Notes under the pieces: generated by a model
Told to the model about the DNA's origin: nothing
Database searches by the model: none
What the model saw: only the letters and a program-made list of their open reading frames with translations
Translations under genes and position numbers: made by a program
Source: Antedon bifida
Taxonomy: Eukaryota; Echinodermata; Crinoidea; Comatulida; Antedonidae
Assembly: GCA_963402885.1 (NCBI GenBank)
Contig: OY727096.1
Location: forward strand, 3,782,001 to 3,846,000
DNA: 64,000 nt
Reading direction: 5' to 3'
Shown here: positions 1 through 10,413 of the stretch, piece by piece
How positions within the stretch are numbered: position 1 is the first letter of the stretch
Layout: each line of letters begins with the position of its first letter

Positions 1-40
1 TATTTAGGCATATAACTACCATATTTGGGCATACTTTCTA
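1..40. mobile_element. MITE family A, edge fragment
   Basis: Two internal subunits of the family (ACTACCATATTTGGGCAT) at the window edge; the terminus is not visible. Confidence 0.55.
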
Positions 41-904
41 CTTAATAGGAGAGTCCCAATGTTCTACTGTATCTACAAATACAAATCATCACTTTTATAA
101 AAGTCACTTATTGGTTAGCAAATAAACACGGAAACAGGAAGTAACTTTTTTAAGATATATTCATGCATCAATACATTTTGTTGGCCAACTGTACTGTGAA
201 AAAATAGAGCAATAAAAATAAATATTCTGATCTAAAATTCACTGAAACCAAAGAGATATTAAAATGTATGAGGACGATGTCATGCTTGGGATTTATAGCC
301 TATACCATTTTTATTTCGAGGTGTGTCCATATTGTGAATGTAATTGGATTTGTAGACATGTCTGAACAGGTAGGGAAATAGACAGAAACAGATATAAAGA
401 TGTAAAACACCCAATTTAATGAATAAACGAAAGACAACTTTATAAGACAAATTCACGCCATAAGCAACTTATTTGTACGATGTTTAATTAGCCAAACGTA
501 TTCATCAACATATTGTCTCTGTTTAATGGCAGGCTCTACTGTATATGTTGCAATTTTCAATTCCCTGAGGGAATGCTAAGATGCTGTAATTAAAGAAGAG
601 AAAAAAAACCCAACTCACATTTCACTGCATAGGATAGTTGATAGGATATATGGCATATTTGGTCCATAGGATAAGGCGCATAATTATTATCTTTCTGTGA
701 ATTCAATTAAAAAATATTAAATGTTTACAATTTCAACCTTTTGAATAATATATGAAGATACATAAGTAGTATAAAAGCACAGTACAAATCATCATAAAAC
801 ATATAAACAAAACACAAGAGAAAAAAGTCAAAATGATTGTACTGTACTGTATTACTTTTTTTAAAGGTGCAAATATAAAATCTATTCTTGTATACAGTCA
901 CATA

Positions 905-1268
905 AGAAGCTATGGCGCCCACGCTGTCATATGCAAGCACAAGAAACCCATGGACTGGTCCACGCTGTCATATGCAGGCACAAGAAACTCATGGACTGGC
1001 CCACGCTGTCATATGCAGGCACAAGAAACCCATGGACTGGTCCACGCTGTCATATGCAGGCACAAGAAACTCATGGACTGGCCCACGCTGTCATATGCAG
1101 GCACAAGAAACCCATGGACTGGCCCACGCTGTCATATGCAGGCACAAGAAACCCATGGACTGGCCCACGTTGTCATCAGGCACAAGAAAACCAAGGACTG
1201 GCCTACGCTGTTATATGCAGGCACAAGAAACCCACGGACTGGCCTATGCTGTTATATACAGGTATTGG
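905..1268. repeat. Minisatellite, 41-bp unit, about 8-9 copies
   Basis: The unit contains CACGCTGTCATATGCAGGCA, then CAAGAAACCCATGGACTGG. A 41-bp period is not a multiple of three, so the three overlapping plus-strand frames are the same repeat rotated through all frames and not a protein. The last two or three copies have drifted. Confidence 0.9.
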
Positions 1269-1616
1269 GAGAGTCTATTTTTCACAGAAAGAAAAAAAAA
1301 ATGAATTGATTATACAATGTATGACTCACCAGAAAATCAAATATACTTTTCCCAAGCATTTCAAATGCAAGGCACATATGGCCATGATAGTCAAACCAAT
1401 CAATCATCTTCACACATAGGCTAGAAGAAGAGAACACAAACTGTCAGGTTATCACTTGTTAGCATCCATAATGAAGCAGGTCAATGCTTGCACTCAAGTG
1501 ACTAGATTGCATACCACAGTGATTCATAATTAATGAGGGTACAGAAAAGGCAATTCAGGATTACACATAGAAATAATAGTACATTCTGCTCAGACCAATG
1601 TAAATACATCTCCTAT

Positions 1617-1785
1617 GCTCTGTCTACACTATCAAACCTTAACAAACAAATATGATGTCTCCATGGACATGATGATGTCATAGCACTACCATATTTAAAC
1701 ATAGCACTACCAAATTTAAGCATATCCCTACCATATTTGGGCACTTTCTTTTGTCAAACTAGTTTGATAATGTAGACAGAGCTTT
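1617..1785. mobile_element. MITE family A copy, CLK intron
   Basis: Full copy with CTCTGTCTACACTATC at the left and the inverted GTAGACAGAGC at the right. Three tandem ACTACCATATTT subunits lie inside. No coding capacity. Confidence 0.9.
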
Positions 1786-3159
1786 AGGTATGTGCAAGTC
1801 ATATCCGTTGGAGTATCTCTAAGCAGCCGAGTAAACAAATTAATTCAAGACAATTGTTTAGTTAATAGTAGACAATAATTACTATACTACTGTATGAAGC
1901 CCATTTTACCTGGGACCCACAAAAAATAAACTTAAAATGTGTGTGTTTTTTTTTTTGCAAAATAAAACAAATTTCAGAAGGTAGGACAACTCTGTTTTAT
2001 GGTGGTATATCGTTACTGAAAAAATTATTTTACTTCATTTTTGTGTTTTTATAGAAAAAATTGGCAACAAGACATACAAATCCTCAGAAATGAATGATTA
2101 ACTATCTAGGCGTCATTTACTTTTAGTACCTGTAGCATTCATTCTGAAATAATGCAATGTACAGTAAATACACGAGTTGGAAATGCAGGCAAAATGGAAC
2201 TTTATTAGTCTAATGAAAGCCTGCCTTTAAGCACTATTAAAAGATTTATTCTTTCCATACATGCTAATGACAGACATAGCCTACTGTACGATAATGTATA
2301 GTATTTAAATGAATACATTTTACGGTAGCGATGAGGTTATTTTTGCTTTGTTTTTTAACTAATATTGAATTGAAATTTCTGAACATTGATGTCAATAAAA
2401 ATAGAAATCATTATACAATAGTAAGAATAACTTAGTAAGTAAGTAAATTAGTAAATTAATTAAAGTTATTGAAAAACAGCTGTGGTTACAAGTAGAAGTC
2501 CTATGATTTCAAATGAAAATTACATTGACATTAAAAAATCAACTTTCAGCTCTCATGATCTTGTAGTAATACACCAAGCAACAACGTAATTTACAGTGTT
2601 AGTATCAAATTATTTTACCATATGCTGCTGTAAGAGATACCATTAGCAGTATTAATATTCAATGTGTGTACTACTTTAAACAGTATGGAAGGAAGCAACC
2701 GGCATAATCACTGTAGTATAAATTTGTATAGAGATATATATATACTGTATATAGTATACATACAAGTTGCATTAAAGTAGATTTTTAATTTAAATTAGTG
2801 TACCGCTAAACAACTTTTGTTTTTCAATACTGTAGCTACAGTACAATACTAAAATAAAAATCCTTGATCCTATTGTATTTTTTTATATAATTTTTTTGTG
2901 TATTTACACATTGGGTGTTTTTTAATATCTTTAAGAGCATGTATTAAAAAGCTACGCAATTTGGCCATGGCCACAAGTTGTAATGTTACTATATTGTTTT
3001 TGAATAAAAGTATATATATAAAATTTGACTAATTGACTTTCTAGACTTAAATAGTGAAGAAAGAATTTACAGTAGTAACTAATATCCACATTACTGATAA
3101 TCATACAATTATCTGTATTAAAAATAATTGATACTGGATTATCTTCATAAAATAAAGTT

Positions 3160-3293
3160 GTCTACACTATCAGACTAGTTTTAGACAAAAAAAAGTGTGA
3201 TGTGCCCAAATATGGTAGTGATGTGCCCAAATATGGTAGTAATATATGGGCACATTGCATTTGATAAAGTTTGATAGTGTAGACAGAGCTTAA
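3160..3293. mobile_element. MITE family A copy, 12 bp from the CLK exon 5 donor
   Basis: Both termini are present, the left lacking the first bases. Two AAATATGGTAGTGATGTGCC subunits lie inside. The outer end stops about 12 bp past the donor at 3303. Confidence 0.9.
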
Positions 3294-3303
3294 AGTGACT
3301 TAC

Positions 3304-3417
3304 TGTTTGCCAGCCGGATCTCTTTCATTTAATTTTTCTAGCACATTGATCTCCAACTTGGCTGCTTCTCTATATTTGTCAATGTTCTTTATTATCTTCA
3401 AAGCTATTCTCTCCCCT
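3304..3417 (-). CDS. CLK: CLK coding exon 5 (catalytic lysine, helix C)
   Basis: TTTAG|AGGGGAGAG to CA|GTAAGTC. Encodes [20 protein letters not shown] then [18 protein letters not shown], matching CLK kinases from the VAIK-type lysine through helix C. Phase 2 at both ends. It sits between two MITEs, 43 bp on one side and 12 bp on the other. Confidence 0.92.
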
Positions 3418-6400
3418 CTAAACATAAGATAGTTTTTTTAATGAGAATTGACTTTCTGAATTAAAGATGTATTATCCCCCTGAAAAATTAATTCTTAAAA
3501 TTTGTTTGTTGAATATGCCATTTTAATGTCACCAAATAGTTATCCACTTTAACCAAAATTTGGATCGAAAAAAAAAAAGTATTTACCTAAAAAAATGTAA
3601 TTTAAAGCAAGTTTGGGTTGAATTTAACCATTTATTTTGTAATTTCAAGTGAAAACAATAATTTTTTCCAGTTTTTTTTTCTACAGAAATGATTAACTTT
3701 ATTAAAGCTACAAAACAATCTATTCAAAGACTGATTTTATTAATCTCTATTTTTCATGCTTTTGGGGGACATTACATCTTTAAGTGCCTGCTATCATAAT
3801 TGATGCTAGATAGAGTCTGACATACTGTACAATTTTCAGTTACTGAAACTAGTAATATGACTACAGTAGTATAGGATTTTGGCATCATTTGAATTTTTAA
3901 CTGATAACATAAGTATCTAATGTCAATTCAAGTTTGATCTAATCAGTAATTCAATATATTTAAATCAAGGAATACTTGACGGTTATCTGGTTATCTTTGG
4001 GCACATGTAGGGTGGTGAAATTCTACATGTAAAAATAAGTATACATTCATATAAAGCTCTGTCTACACTATCAAACTTTATGTGACAAAAAAATGTGATG
4101 TGCTTATATATGGACATGATGTCATATCACTACCATATTTGGGCACATCACGCTTTGTTTGTCCAACTAGTTTGATAGTGTAGACAGAGCTTAAGTTAAG
4201 TCTCGTTATCGTACCTTTGAGTGTCTTTGCATTCTACAACTTTTCCAAACGTTCCTTCACCTAAAGTACTTTTCACTTCATCTGAAAACAAATTATACAT
4301 ACGAGCGTGAGCACCCTTTGCATTAATTATTGAAAACAGGGGGAGACTGACTACAGGATCTGCCGCAAAGTATCAGGGTGTTATGGGAGAGGAATGGGAT
4401 GTGGCACTTCTCACACACACACACACACCATGCAATCTCAGCATACTGTACTCCCGCATTGATAGATAATCGGGAAAAATCACATAACACTCAATTTCTA
4501 TTATGCGCAAAGCGTGGTTAAAAAATATAAATAAAATATCAAAACAATCAAAATCTACTGCCGACTAATTCTAGGCAGGGTGGAATCTTACTATTGTATA
4601 CTTTGTTAAATATATCTGAGAAATCAGACAAGGACATATGGAATTGTTTAAGTACTAAATAAAGTATACTATATAGTATACATACGTACTAGGAAACAAT
4701 GCAAAGAATATAAACAATATCTGTAATACTTTAATTGAAACAGAAGGCTGTATTTATGTTTTTTTTTTTGGTTTGTTTGTTTGAAAATATGTGGGCAATA
4801 GGTCGACATTCCTAAATGGTAAAACGTTACGGAATATTTGTATGTACATCTTGCTTGTAACCAGTCTCCCGGTCTGTAGATCAGGTGCCCGTCTTCATCG
4901 TCGAGCACGACAGTACTGCGTTTTTCGTCTTTACAACTCCTCTACGATTGTTCAATTCGTTGCGAGCAGCACAACAGGATTCGCATCAACAGTCAGGTTG
5001 GTTTGGTAACAGCATGATGATCAGCGATGATAAGGATGACGTTGCGTTGTTGCGGTACATTTGGTATCGGTAGTTTTCACACAGCGGATGACGAGGTACA
5101 GATATCAAGCCAAGACACGGAATCCCACATAATAGCAGAAGGATCAAACGGCAATGAAATATCATTGACAAACACTTCCTTACAAAATACATGGTAATTT
5201 ACAAGGGAAAACCATTCTACTTCTCAACAACAATCTCACACTCAAAAACTATGGTACAAATTTTCATGCATGTTACGAAAGATTGTTACCCTTATTGGAT
5301 CAACAACTCCCCACTACTTACCTCAAAAATTGTTTGGAAAATGTTCACAAACAAAGTATTATCAACAATTTAAATTTATTGAATTATTTACATTAAAAAT
5401 ATTGCAATGTTATTAGTATAGAACAACTATTAGTGCATTAAATTATGTATTTTTAATAATAATCTCCAATAATGATTTTAAAGGGGTTTTCTCCAGATTT
5501 TAATTAATTAATTTTTATGAGAATTTTTAAATCCTGTGCAAACACACAAATATTCTACATCACAACTCGCAACAAAAATAAACCACTTAAAAATAACATT
5601 TAATTTTCACAAAAAAATATTACGTTTTACTTGGTGAATCTACGTAAAAAGGCTAAACTATGTGAAAAATGCACAATGCTAGAGCATCACAAAGGAACTA
5701 AGCTTGGCTTTTAAGTTTTTAACCTGGCTCTTCTAATGAGATGTTTTGATTTCAAATAGCAGTCAATTAATTCATTGATTTGGCAAGTGAGGTTCATGTA
5801 GTATTTGTTAAATAAGGATTTCTCCTTCTTGGATAAAAAATAAAAAGGGCGTTTGATCATCATGATCAACTTGCCAAATTTTGTTCTGCAATTTGAAATC
5901 AAAATGAATAACTAAATTTTACATCATGGTGTTCTAAATGAAGTAAAGTGACAAAAATGATTTAGAAATACTCACCGATGATGTCCTACTACGGCGATCA
6001 GCGTAACGATGGGCGGTACGTTTTTTGTGATGCCGCCGGCTGTCTTCACGCGTGTGTCGGGGGTAATAGCGATCTTTGTGAACCGGTGAATCAAACCTCA
6101 TTGCACCTCTGCAATGGTACTTGTCTACACGTTCTGAGGAATATGTGTGCTCTCGTCGATAATCTTGACTGAAATTTAAGGTACTGTAAAGGTGAGGGTA
6201 TTCATTATAAATATAAGGGAATAAGCTGTTAGGAGCTCATTGTACTAAATGTCACTACAAACTTTATATGGACATGATGTCATATCACTCAATTATAGCA
6301 TATTAGTATTTGTTAGCATATATTTTTTTGATTGGTCAATGAAAGAAATAAATACCTTCTAGATCTGTAACGGTAACCGGAAAAATCATCATAACCATGA

Positions 6401-6498
6401 TCTCTACTCGAAGACCTTTTGCGTTTTTTATACCGATGATGACTAGAATGTCTACTGGGAGAATGGCGTCTATCGCATCTATGATGTGATCGTGGCAT
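3304..6498 (-). CDS. CLK: CLK/LAMMER dual-specificity kinase, N-terminal part (partial gene)
   Basis: Five coding exons (6498-6356, 6168-5976, 4941-4848, 4281-4215, 3417-3304) join in phase to about 203 residues. Seen: an Arg/Ser/His-rich N-terminus (residues 1-112), then [20 protein letters not shown], the glycine loop LGEGTFGKV (about 150-158), the catalytic lysine in IALKIIK (about 173), and [18 protein letters not shown]. The GHLIY-GDWL block before the glycine loop is diagnostic of CDC2-like kinases, which phosphorylate SR splicing factors in the nucleus; that role is known for the family, not shown here. The active-site HTDLKPEN segment and the LAMMER motif are absent because the gene runs past position 1; exon 5 ends with a clean donor in phase 2. 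Which vertebrate CLK it matches best cannot be decided from this part. Confidence 0.93.
3461..3783. mobile_element. MITE family B copy, TTAA-flanked
   Basis: Left end TTAA then AGATGTATTATCCCCC; right end GGGGGACATTACATCT then TTAA. About 320 bp, non-coding. It lies 43 bp upstream of the CLK exon 5 acceptor and is one of the best-preserved copies. Confidence 0.85.
4055..4193. mobile_element. MITE family A copy, about 20 bp from the CLK exon 4 donor
   Basis: Complete copy with good inverted termini and the core ATATATGGACATGATGTCAT. With the family B copy at 3461 it makes up over half of this 797-bp intron. Confidence 0.92.
4215..4281 (-). CDS. CLK: CLK coding exon 4 (glycine-rich ATP loop)
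   Basis: TTTTCAG|ATGAAGTG to AAAG|GTACGA. Encodes [20 protein letters not shown] and TQR; the G-E-G-T-F-G-x-V nucleotide loop is intact. Phase 1 in, phase 2 out. A MITE begins about 20 bp after the donor. Confidence 0.92.
4411..4430. repeat. (CA)n microsatellite
   Basis: About nine CA dinucleotides in a row in CLK intron 3. Confidence 0.85.
4848..4941 (-). CDS. CLK: CLK coding exon 3 (GHLIY-GDWL block)
   Basis: Encodes [20 protein letters not shown] followed by [11 protein letters not shown], then donor T|GTACAT in phase 1. The proposed acceptor, ATCGTAG|AGG, has a poor pyrimidine tract. It keeps phase 0 with exon 2, and its own TAG is an in-frame stop if the upstream intron is retained. 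The exon's 5' limit is therefore the least certain of the five. Confidence 0.8.
5976..6168 (-). CDS. CLK: CLK coding exon 2 (RS domain continuation)
   Basis: Flanked by TTTCAG and TCG|GTGAGT. Phase 2 in, phase 0 out. Encodes a basic stretch rich in Arg, His, Tyr and Ser, ending [12 protein letters not shown], as expected for the disordered CLK N-terminus. The plus-strand open frame here is only a shadow. Confidence 0.85.
6234..6300. mobile_element. MITE family A relic
   Basis: Only the core TATGGACATGATGTCATATC is recognisable; both termini have decayed. Lies in CLK intron 1. Confidence 0.5.
6356..6498 (-). CDS. CLK: CLK coding exon 1 (start codon, RS-type N-terminus)
   Basis: Starts at the ATG directly after an acceptor (ACAG|ATG), so the 5' UTR must lie in an upstream exon. 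Reads [20 protein letters not shown] and further Arg/Ser/Tyr-rich sequence, then the donor AAG|GTATTT in phase 2. Confidence 0.85.
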
Positions 6499-7156
6499 CT
6501 GTACAATAGAAAAATAATGTATATTACAAAATTGTGGTTACTGCTGTACTTGCCTTAAATTCAGCATGCATTGAAAATAGATAACTAAATCAATCATTAA
6601 ATCAAGTAATTAATATAATCAACAGACAGTACAATAGATTCAATCATGATGATGGGTTGGAGGTAGGCTTACACACTACAGTAATATATTTCCAATTTGC
6701 TACCTCCATTATGAATACGATTAAATTAATCAGGAGGAGGGAGTAACATAAATAACAACAACAGCCCTCAATAAATTATCCTAAACATAACATCAAATAA
6801 TTAAATAACTATCAAATAATAAACAATAAAGCCTACTCTAATCATAGAATAACAGTGACTTATTTATATAAAATAGCCTAGCAAGGCCTAGAGCCTAGGT
6901 CCATTGCAACTCTATAGATAGTATATGTTTTATTGTAGGCTAGCTAGATCCACTGTTCTGTGCCGACGATGAGCCAGACAATACATGATGGCGCACCCTT
7001 TTTTAACTGTAGTCGGTCGATGGCTAGCCCGATATGGTATCGAAATACCACAATCCGCCCAGTGATGTACCTTAGCAAATCACAATTTTATGTCTTCTAA
7101 AACTCATTTGCTCTGTCAGAAACACGTCCGATACTACCTATAATACCTAAACTCAC

Positions 7157-7255
7157 CGTTCTATCAATTTTATTAAAAATAATGGACAGCAACAAATTTG
7201 TTTTATTGAATCTTGTTAGGAGTTGTTCTTCAGTGAAAACACCGCCAACGTAAAA
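7157..7255 (-). other. Probable 5' UTR exon of the CLK gene
   Basis: A strong minus-strand donor, GAACG|GTGAGTTT, lies at 7157/7156 upstream of an ATG that itself directly follows an acceptor. No long frame ends here, so the segment reads as a non-coding first exon. The upstream (right) limit is a guess; no core promoter motif was recognised. Confidence 0.45.
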
Positions 7256-7259
7256 TCAA

Positions 7260-8065
7260 CGCTGCTCAAACGACAAAAGCGTGATATTTTCATCAGCCCA
7301 AGTAGTTTTGCATAGCGAGTATTTGATTGGACGAAAATGAAATTTTGAGGCAGTCACTTGAATAAGAACAAATAGAAATGATCGTTTATTTCAACATAAA
7401 TGGTCACCTTCCCCAGTAAATCAATTAATGTTTTCATTATTTCTTTTTTAGTAAATAATGGTATAATCACGAAGTGCACTATTCAAAATTAAGATTACAA
7501 TTATTAATTAAATATGTTAAGATATAGAAGAACAGGCTTTTATAATCTCACTTAAAAACAAAACATTTGTCAATAAAAAGGGAGTTAGTTAACCAAATGG
7601 AATAGCAATCAATGGAATGCAATTCTAATATGGAAGGCATAGGGCGCAAAATTGATGTACAGTATGTAAACTAAAATTTTAGTCTGGGACCAAAATACAT
7701 ACAATCGTTGTCTCAGTTTTTTTTAGTATACCATTACAAATATCAATTAATAATATTATCATTATTACCTTTTGTATAATTATTTGAAGTAATTTTTAAA
7801 CTATTAAATGTCATTCGTACTTTTCACTGTAGGGCATTTTCTCCTCTTAATTGAATGATATGCATCGTTGCTGAGTGAGAGATGTGTCACATGCATGGAG
7901 TTATTCAAAAAAAAATTTGAAATAAAAAATATTTTTCAGGGGGACAATATATCTTTAAAACTGTTACGTCAACAAGCGAGTGGCGTTTTTTGTAAGAAAT
8001 ATTTCTTTAAAATTAAGATTGTATTTTTACGAATGAGGGTACGTTTATTGTAAATACATAATAGA
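7260..8065. other. Intergenic region upstream of CLK
   Basis: No gene seen. Plain AT-rich sequence apart from a family B terminus at 7905-7958. It separates the CLK first exon from the retroelement relic. Confidence 0.5.
7905..7958. mobile_element. MITE family B, right-end fragment
   Basis: Ends GGGGGACAATATATCT followed by TTAA; the left end is missing. Confidence 0.6.
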
Positions 8066-8495
8066 AAAATAACGCTTAAAAAAGAACGATGTTTCGACTC
8101 CATCATGGGGTCATTATCAAGTCCAATGAATGAAATTAAAAAAAACAACTAATTAAATAACACAAGCCAAGGGTCAAAGTTTAAATAACAAAAGCTATTG
8201 TCTAACATCCTGTCAAATGAAAAGCTTAGCTTTTACAGAGTCACTTTGTTTATCCAGACTAGGTTTTAATTGTCTGATATACAAAATTTCATAGATAAGA
8301 CAGTCAAATTTGTTTTTGCATTTCCTAAGTATACTAAAACATGAATTAATTTTACTTGGATTAACAATCACGTTATGATCCTTTAAATGCTGTCCTATTA
8401 AGCATCTACTATGTTCAACAATGCGTTGGTAGAGGTGTCGGCATGTATATCCAACAAAACTTGCATCGCACAAGTCACATTGTAGGGCATTGTAT
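8066..8495 (-). mobile_element. Penelope-like retroelement relic, GIY-YIG endonuclease domain
   Basis: An open minus-strand frame (stop at 8213, open back to about 8495) encodes CDASFVGYTCRHLYQRIVEH, then QHLKDHN, FDCLIYEILYIRQLKPSLD and SDSVKAKLF. A short YVG-type segment, Arg/Glu-His helix, KFDCLIYE and the SDSVRAKLF-like end are the hallmarks of the C-terminal GIY-YIG nuclease of Penelope-like elements. No reverse transcriptase remains, so the copy is 5'-truncated. The downstream segment to about 8066 carries GTCGAAAC, a motif common near the 3' ends of such elements. Confidence 0.72.
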
Positions 8496-8499
8496 TTTT

Positions 8500-9016
8500 A
8501 TTAAGTATATTCATTTTGTGCTCATTTTCCGTACCATAACACAAGACCGATCGCGATATGTGATGAATGAATGGGGGATCGGAGTGATCGACGGGACGAT
8601 CGACTTTAGAAATAGAAATGAGTGCAATTTAAATACAATTAAAATAAATTAAAATATTATATTTTGATAATGGTGCGTTCTATAATAGTAAAAGGGGCCA
8701 CTCTTAAGTATGTAAAATCAATCCGTGTACATTTTTCGCCATGGCAGAATAATGTGCATTCAGCTAGGTAGGTGAAACATGCTGTCTATCTTTTTTCAGT
8801 ACCTCTGCACAACTAGGCCTAGGCATGGCTAGAGTGCCTATCAGGCATTGTCTGAGCCTATACTCGCTGATGAATTAGTCGTTTCGCCCCGACAGCTATA
8901 ATGTTCAGGGGATGAGCATAAACAAACTCCGAATGTCCTAGAAATGAATCTAATAAACGTTGAGCATGCATATAGGTGCAGCTAAAAAAATAATAAAATT
9001 CTTTTCTTTTTTACAG
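8500..9016. other. Flank upstream of the small gene
   Basis: Contains the acceptor CTTTTTTACAG at 9016 and a less AT-rich patch around 8800-8940 that may hold the promoter and first exon. No convincing donor could be fixed. Confidence 0.4.
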
Positions 9017-9026
9017 GTTATTTTTG

Positions 9027-9354
9027 ATGTACGTATCTTCTAAGTCGATGGCCGAGTCAAATCCAAATTGCTTAGTTAGTGGGGTTGTTAAGCACAACAC
9101 ATCCGCACCCATTGTACATATTGGATTTGGTAAGTAAAAAGTGAATAAACTCTTGGAAATGTAGTATAAATTGCTATAATTCTCCATATTAATTTTCTTT
9201 TTATTATATATTTGCAGAGGATGGCAAGCAATTATTGTTCAAAAGTTCCAATCTAACTTTACACGAGATGTTACAGAAGTTTGTTTCCTGGACAGATGAA
9301 AGGGGCCTCCTGATACCAGTTATTTCTATAGATATAGAGATCAGTATTCTTTAG
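9027..9354 (+). CDS. Small two-exon protein of unknown family (about 79 aa)
   Basis: Exon A 9027-9129 (donor TTTG|GTAAGT) and exon B 9218-9354 (acceptor TTTGCAG|AGG) join in phase 1 to 79 residues. The protein reads MYVSSKSMAESNPNCLVSGV to the junction, then GFEDGKQLLFKSSNLTLHEM and LQKFVSWTDERGLLIPVISI. A second ATG at 9048 has the better start context and would give 72 residues. No signal peptide or membrane segment. The pattern of beta-like stretches around one LHEMLQKF helix looks like a folded domain, but I do not recognise it. Good splice signals at both ends and a poly(A) signal at 9590 support a real gene. An upstream 5' exon is likely, because an acceptor precedes the first ATG. Confidence 0.62.
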
Positions 9355-9589
9355 GATAAAGAGTTACTCAGGACCACTGTTTTACTCTAAAATACAAGCA
9401 AAATGAAGTGTTTGTAGACACAACAGCTTCACTTTAAAGAATGAAAAGAGGGTGATAAAAACCTGGAGGTGTATTTTCCTGAAAAGAAAAACAAAGTAAA
9501 AAAAATCTTGATTGAGAAATTGAAAGCACAATTTATCATGTCAAATGTTAAACATGCATTTATAAATGTACAGTAATGTAATTTGTAAA

Positions 9590-9595
9590 AATAAA
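9590..9595 (+). terminator. Poly(A) signal of the small gene
   Basis: AATAAA, repeated in overlapping form, about 235 bp after the stop codon at 9354. Confidence 0.55.
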
Positions 9596-9954
9596 TAAAT
9601 ATGAAATACAGTACAGATAATAAACTGTTAATTTGTTGTGTTTGCTTTTTCTTGTGAGTTAAAGATCAAGATAGAGTACCGTATTTACTTTGATTGAGTT
9701 GATCCATTAGTTATGGATGGTTCATGGAGGTATTTTTATACCTCCATGGATGGTTCCTTATAAAATGATTAAAAATAGGTATATAAGCTATAGTATGGGT
9801 GAGATCAATTACTGTAATACTAAATCAATGTACATATTGCTTTGTATTCGTGGGGTATTTTAAGAATAAATAATAAATGTAGAGAGGTACAGCTACAATC
9901 ATTTTATTTGAATAGAAAGAAATTGTGAAAATCTGAAATAAACAAAGTATAAAT

Positions 9955-10060
9955 AATAATAATAATAACTTTATTGAACATACGCCTTTAAATCGGCGGC
10001 ACACGTTCTTCTGGACGGTGCGTTCTTACATACATTACATACATTATGTTAGCCTGAAGA
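9955..10060. repeat. Interspersed repeat end (TTTATTGAACATACGCC type)
   Basis: An (AAT)n run is followed by CTTTATTGAACATACGCCTT and TAAATCGGCGGCACACG. Weakly similar words recur near 42060 and 46330, suggesting ends of a dispersed SINE-like family. Confidence 0.4.
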
Positions 10061-10239
10061 CTAAAGAAAAGTATAAAGAGAAAAAAGAAAACATTTAAAA
10101 GAAAGGAAACGGATTGTACAAAAAGAAACTGGTTAAAAAGGAAAAAAAAAATCACCCAAAGATTATCTGTCTGCCGCCATCTATAGTAATATTATCATAG
10201 GGGGCGCTAGTCAACAAATGAATTATTGCTCTTTGCGTG

Positions 10240-10253
10240 GTCTCCTTGGTAAC
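10240..10253 (+). promoter_or_regulatory. X-box-like RFX site upstream of EFHC1
   Basis: GTCTCCTTGGTAAC fits the loose X-box form GTNNCC-N2-RGNAAC and lies 116 bp before the EFHC1 start codon. RFX factors drive ciliary genes through X-boxes at about this distance; binding here is inferred. Confidence 0.55.
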
Positions 10254-10368
10254 GATAATCAATGTTGTGTTTATTTTAGAGGCCAAACGTACATAAAGAA
10301 GAGTGTTGATCGAGTCGTCTTCATATTCTTCTTAAATATTACTATTAGGCAATATAAATAATAATAAA

Positions 10369-10413
10369 ATGGCCCTGCCATTTCTTCCTGGGAACACTTT
10401 TAATGACCCAACA
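10369..10413 (+). CDS. EFHC1: EFHC1 exon 1
   Basis: [15 protein letters not shown], donor ACA|GTAAGT, phase 0. The LPFLPG motif near the start is typical of EFHC proteins. Confidence 0.92.

Larger units (their letters stand above)
1..3303 (-). other. Intron of the CLK gene (3' part of gene outside window)
   Basis: The donor at 3303 opens an intron with no matching acceptor or kinase segment (catalytic loop, DFG, LAMMER) on the minus strand down to position 1. It holds MITE pieces at 1-40, 1617-1785 and 3160-3293 and a 41-bp minisatellite at 905-1268. The rest is unremarkable AT-rich sequence. Confidence 0.65.

Noticed and set aside
833..1419. Three overlapping plus-strand frames of 130-162 codons
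   Set aside because: They are one 41-bp minisatellite read in three frames; the period is not a multiple of three and there is no splice or start support.
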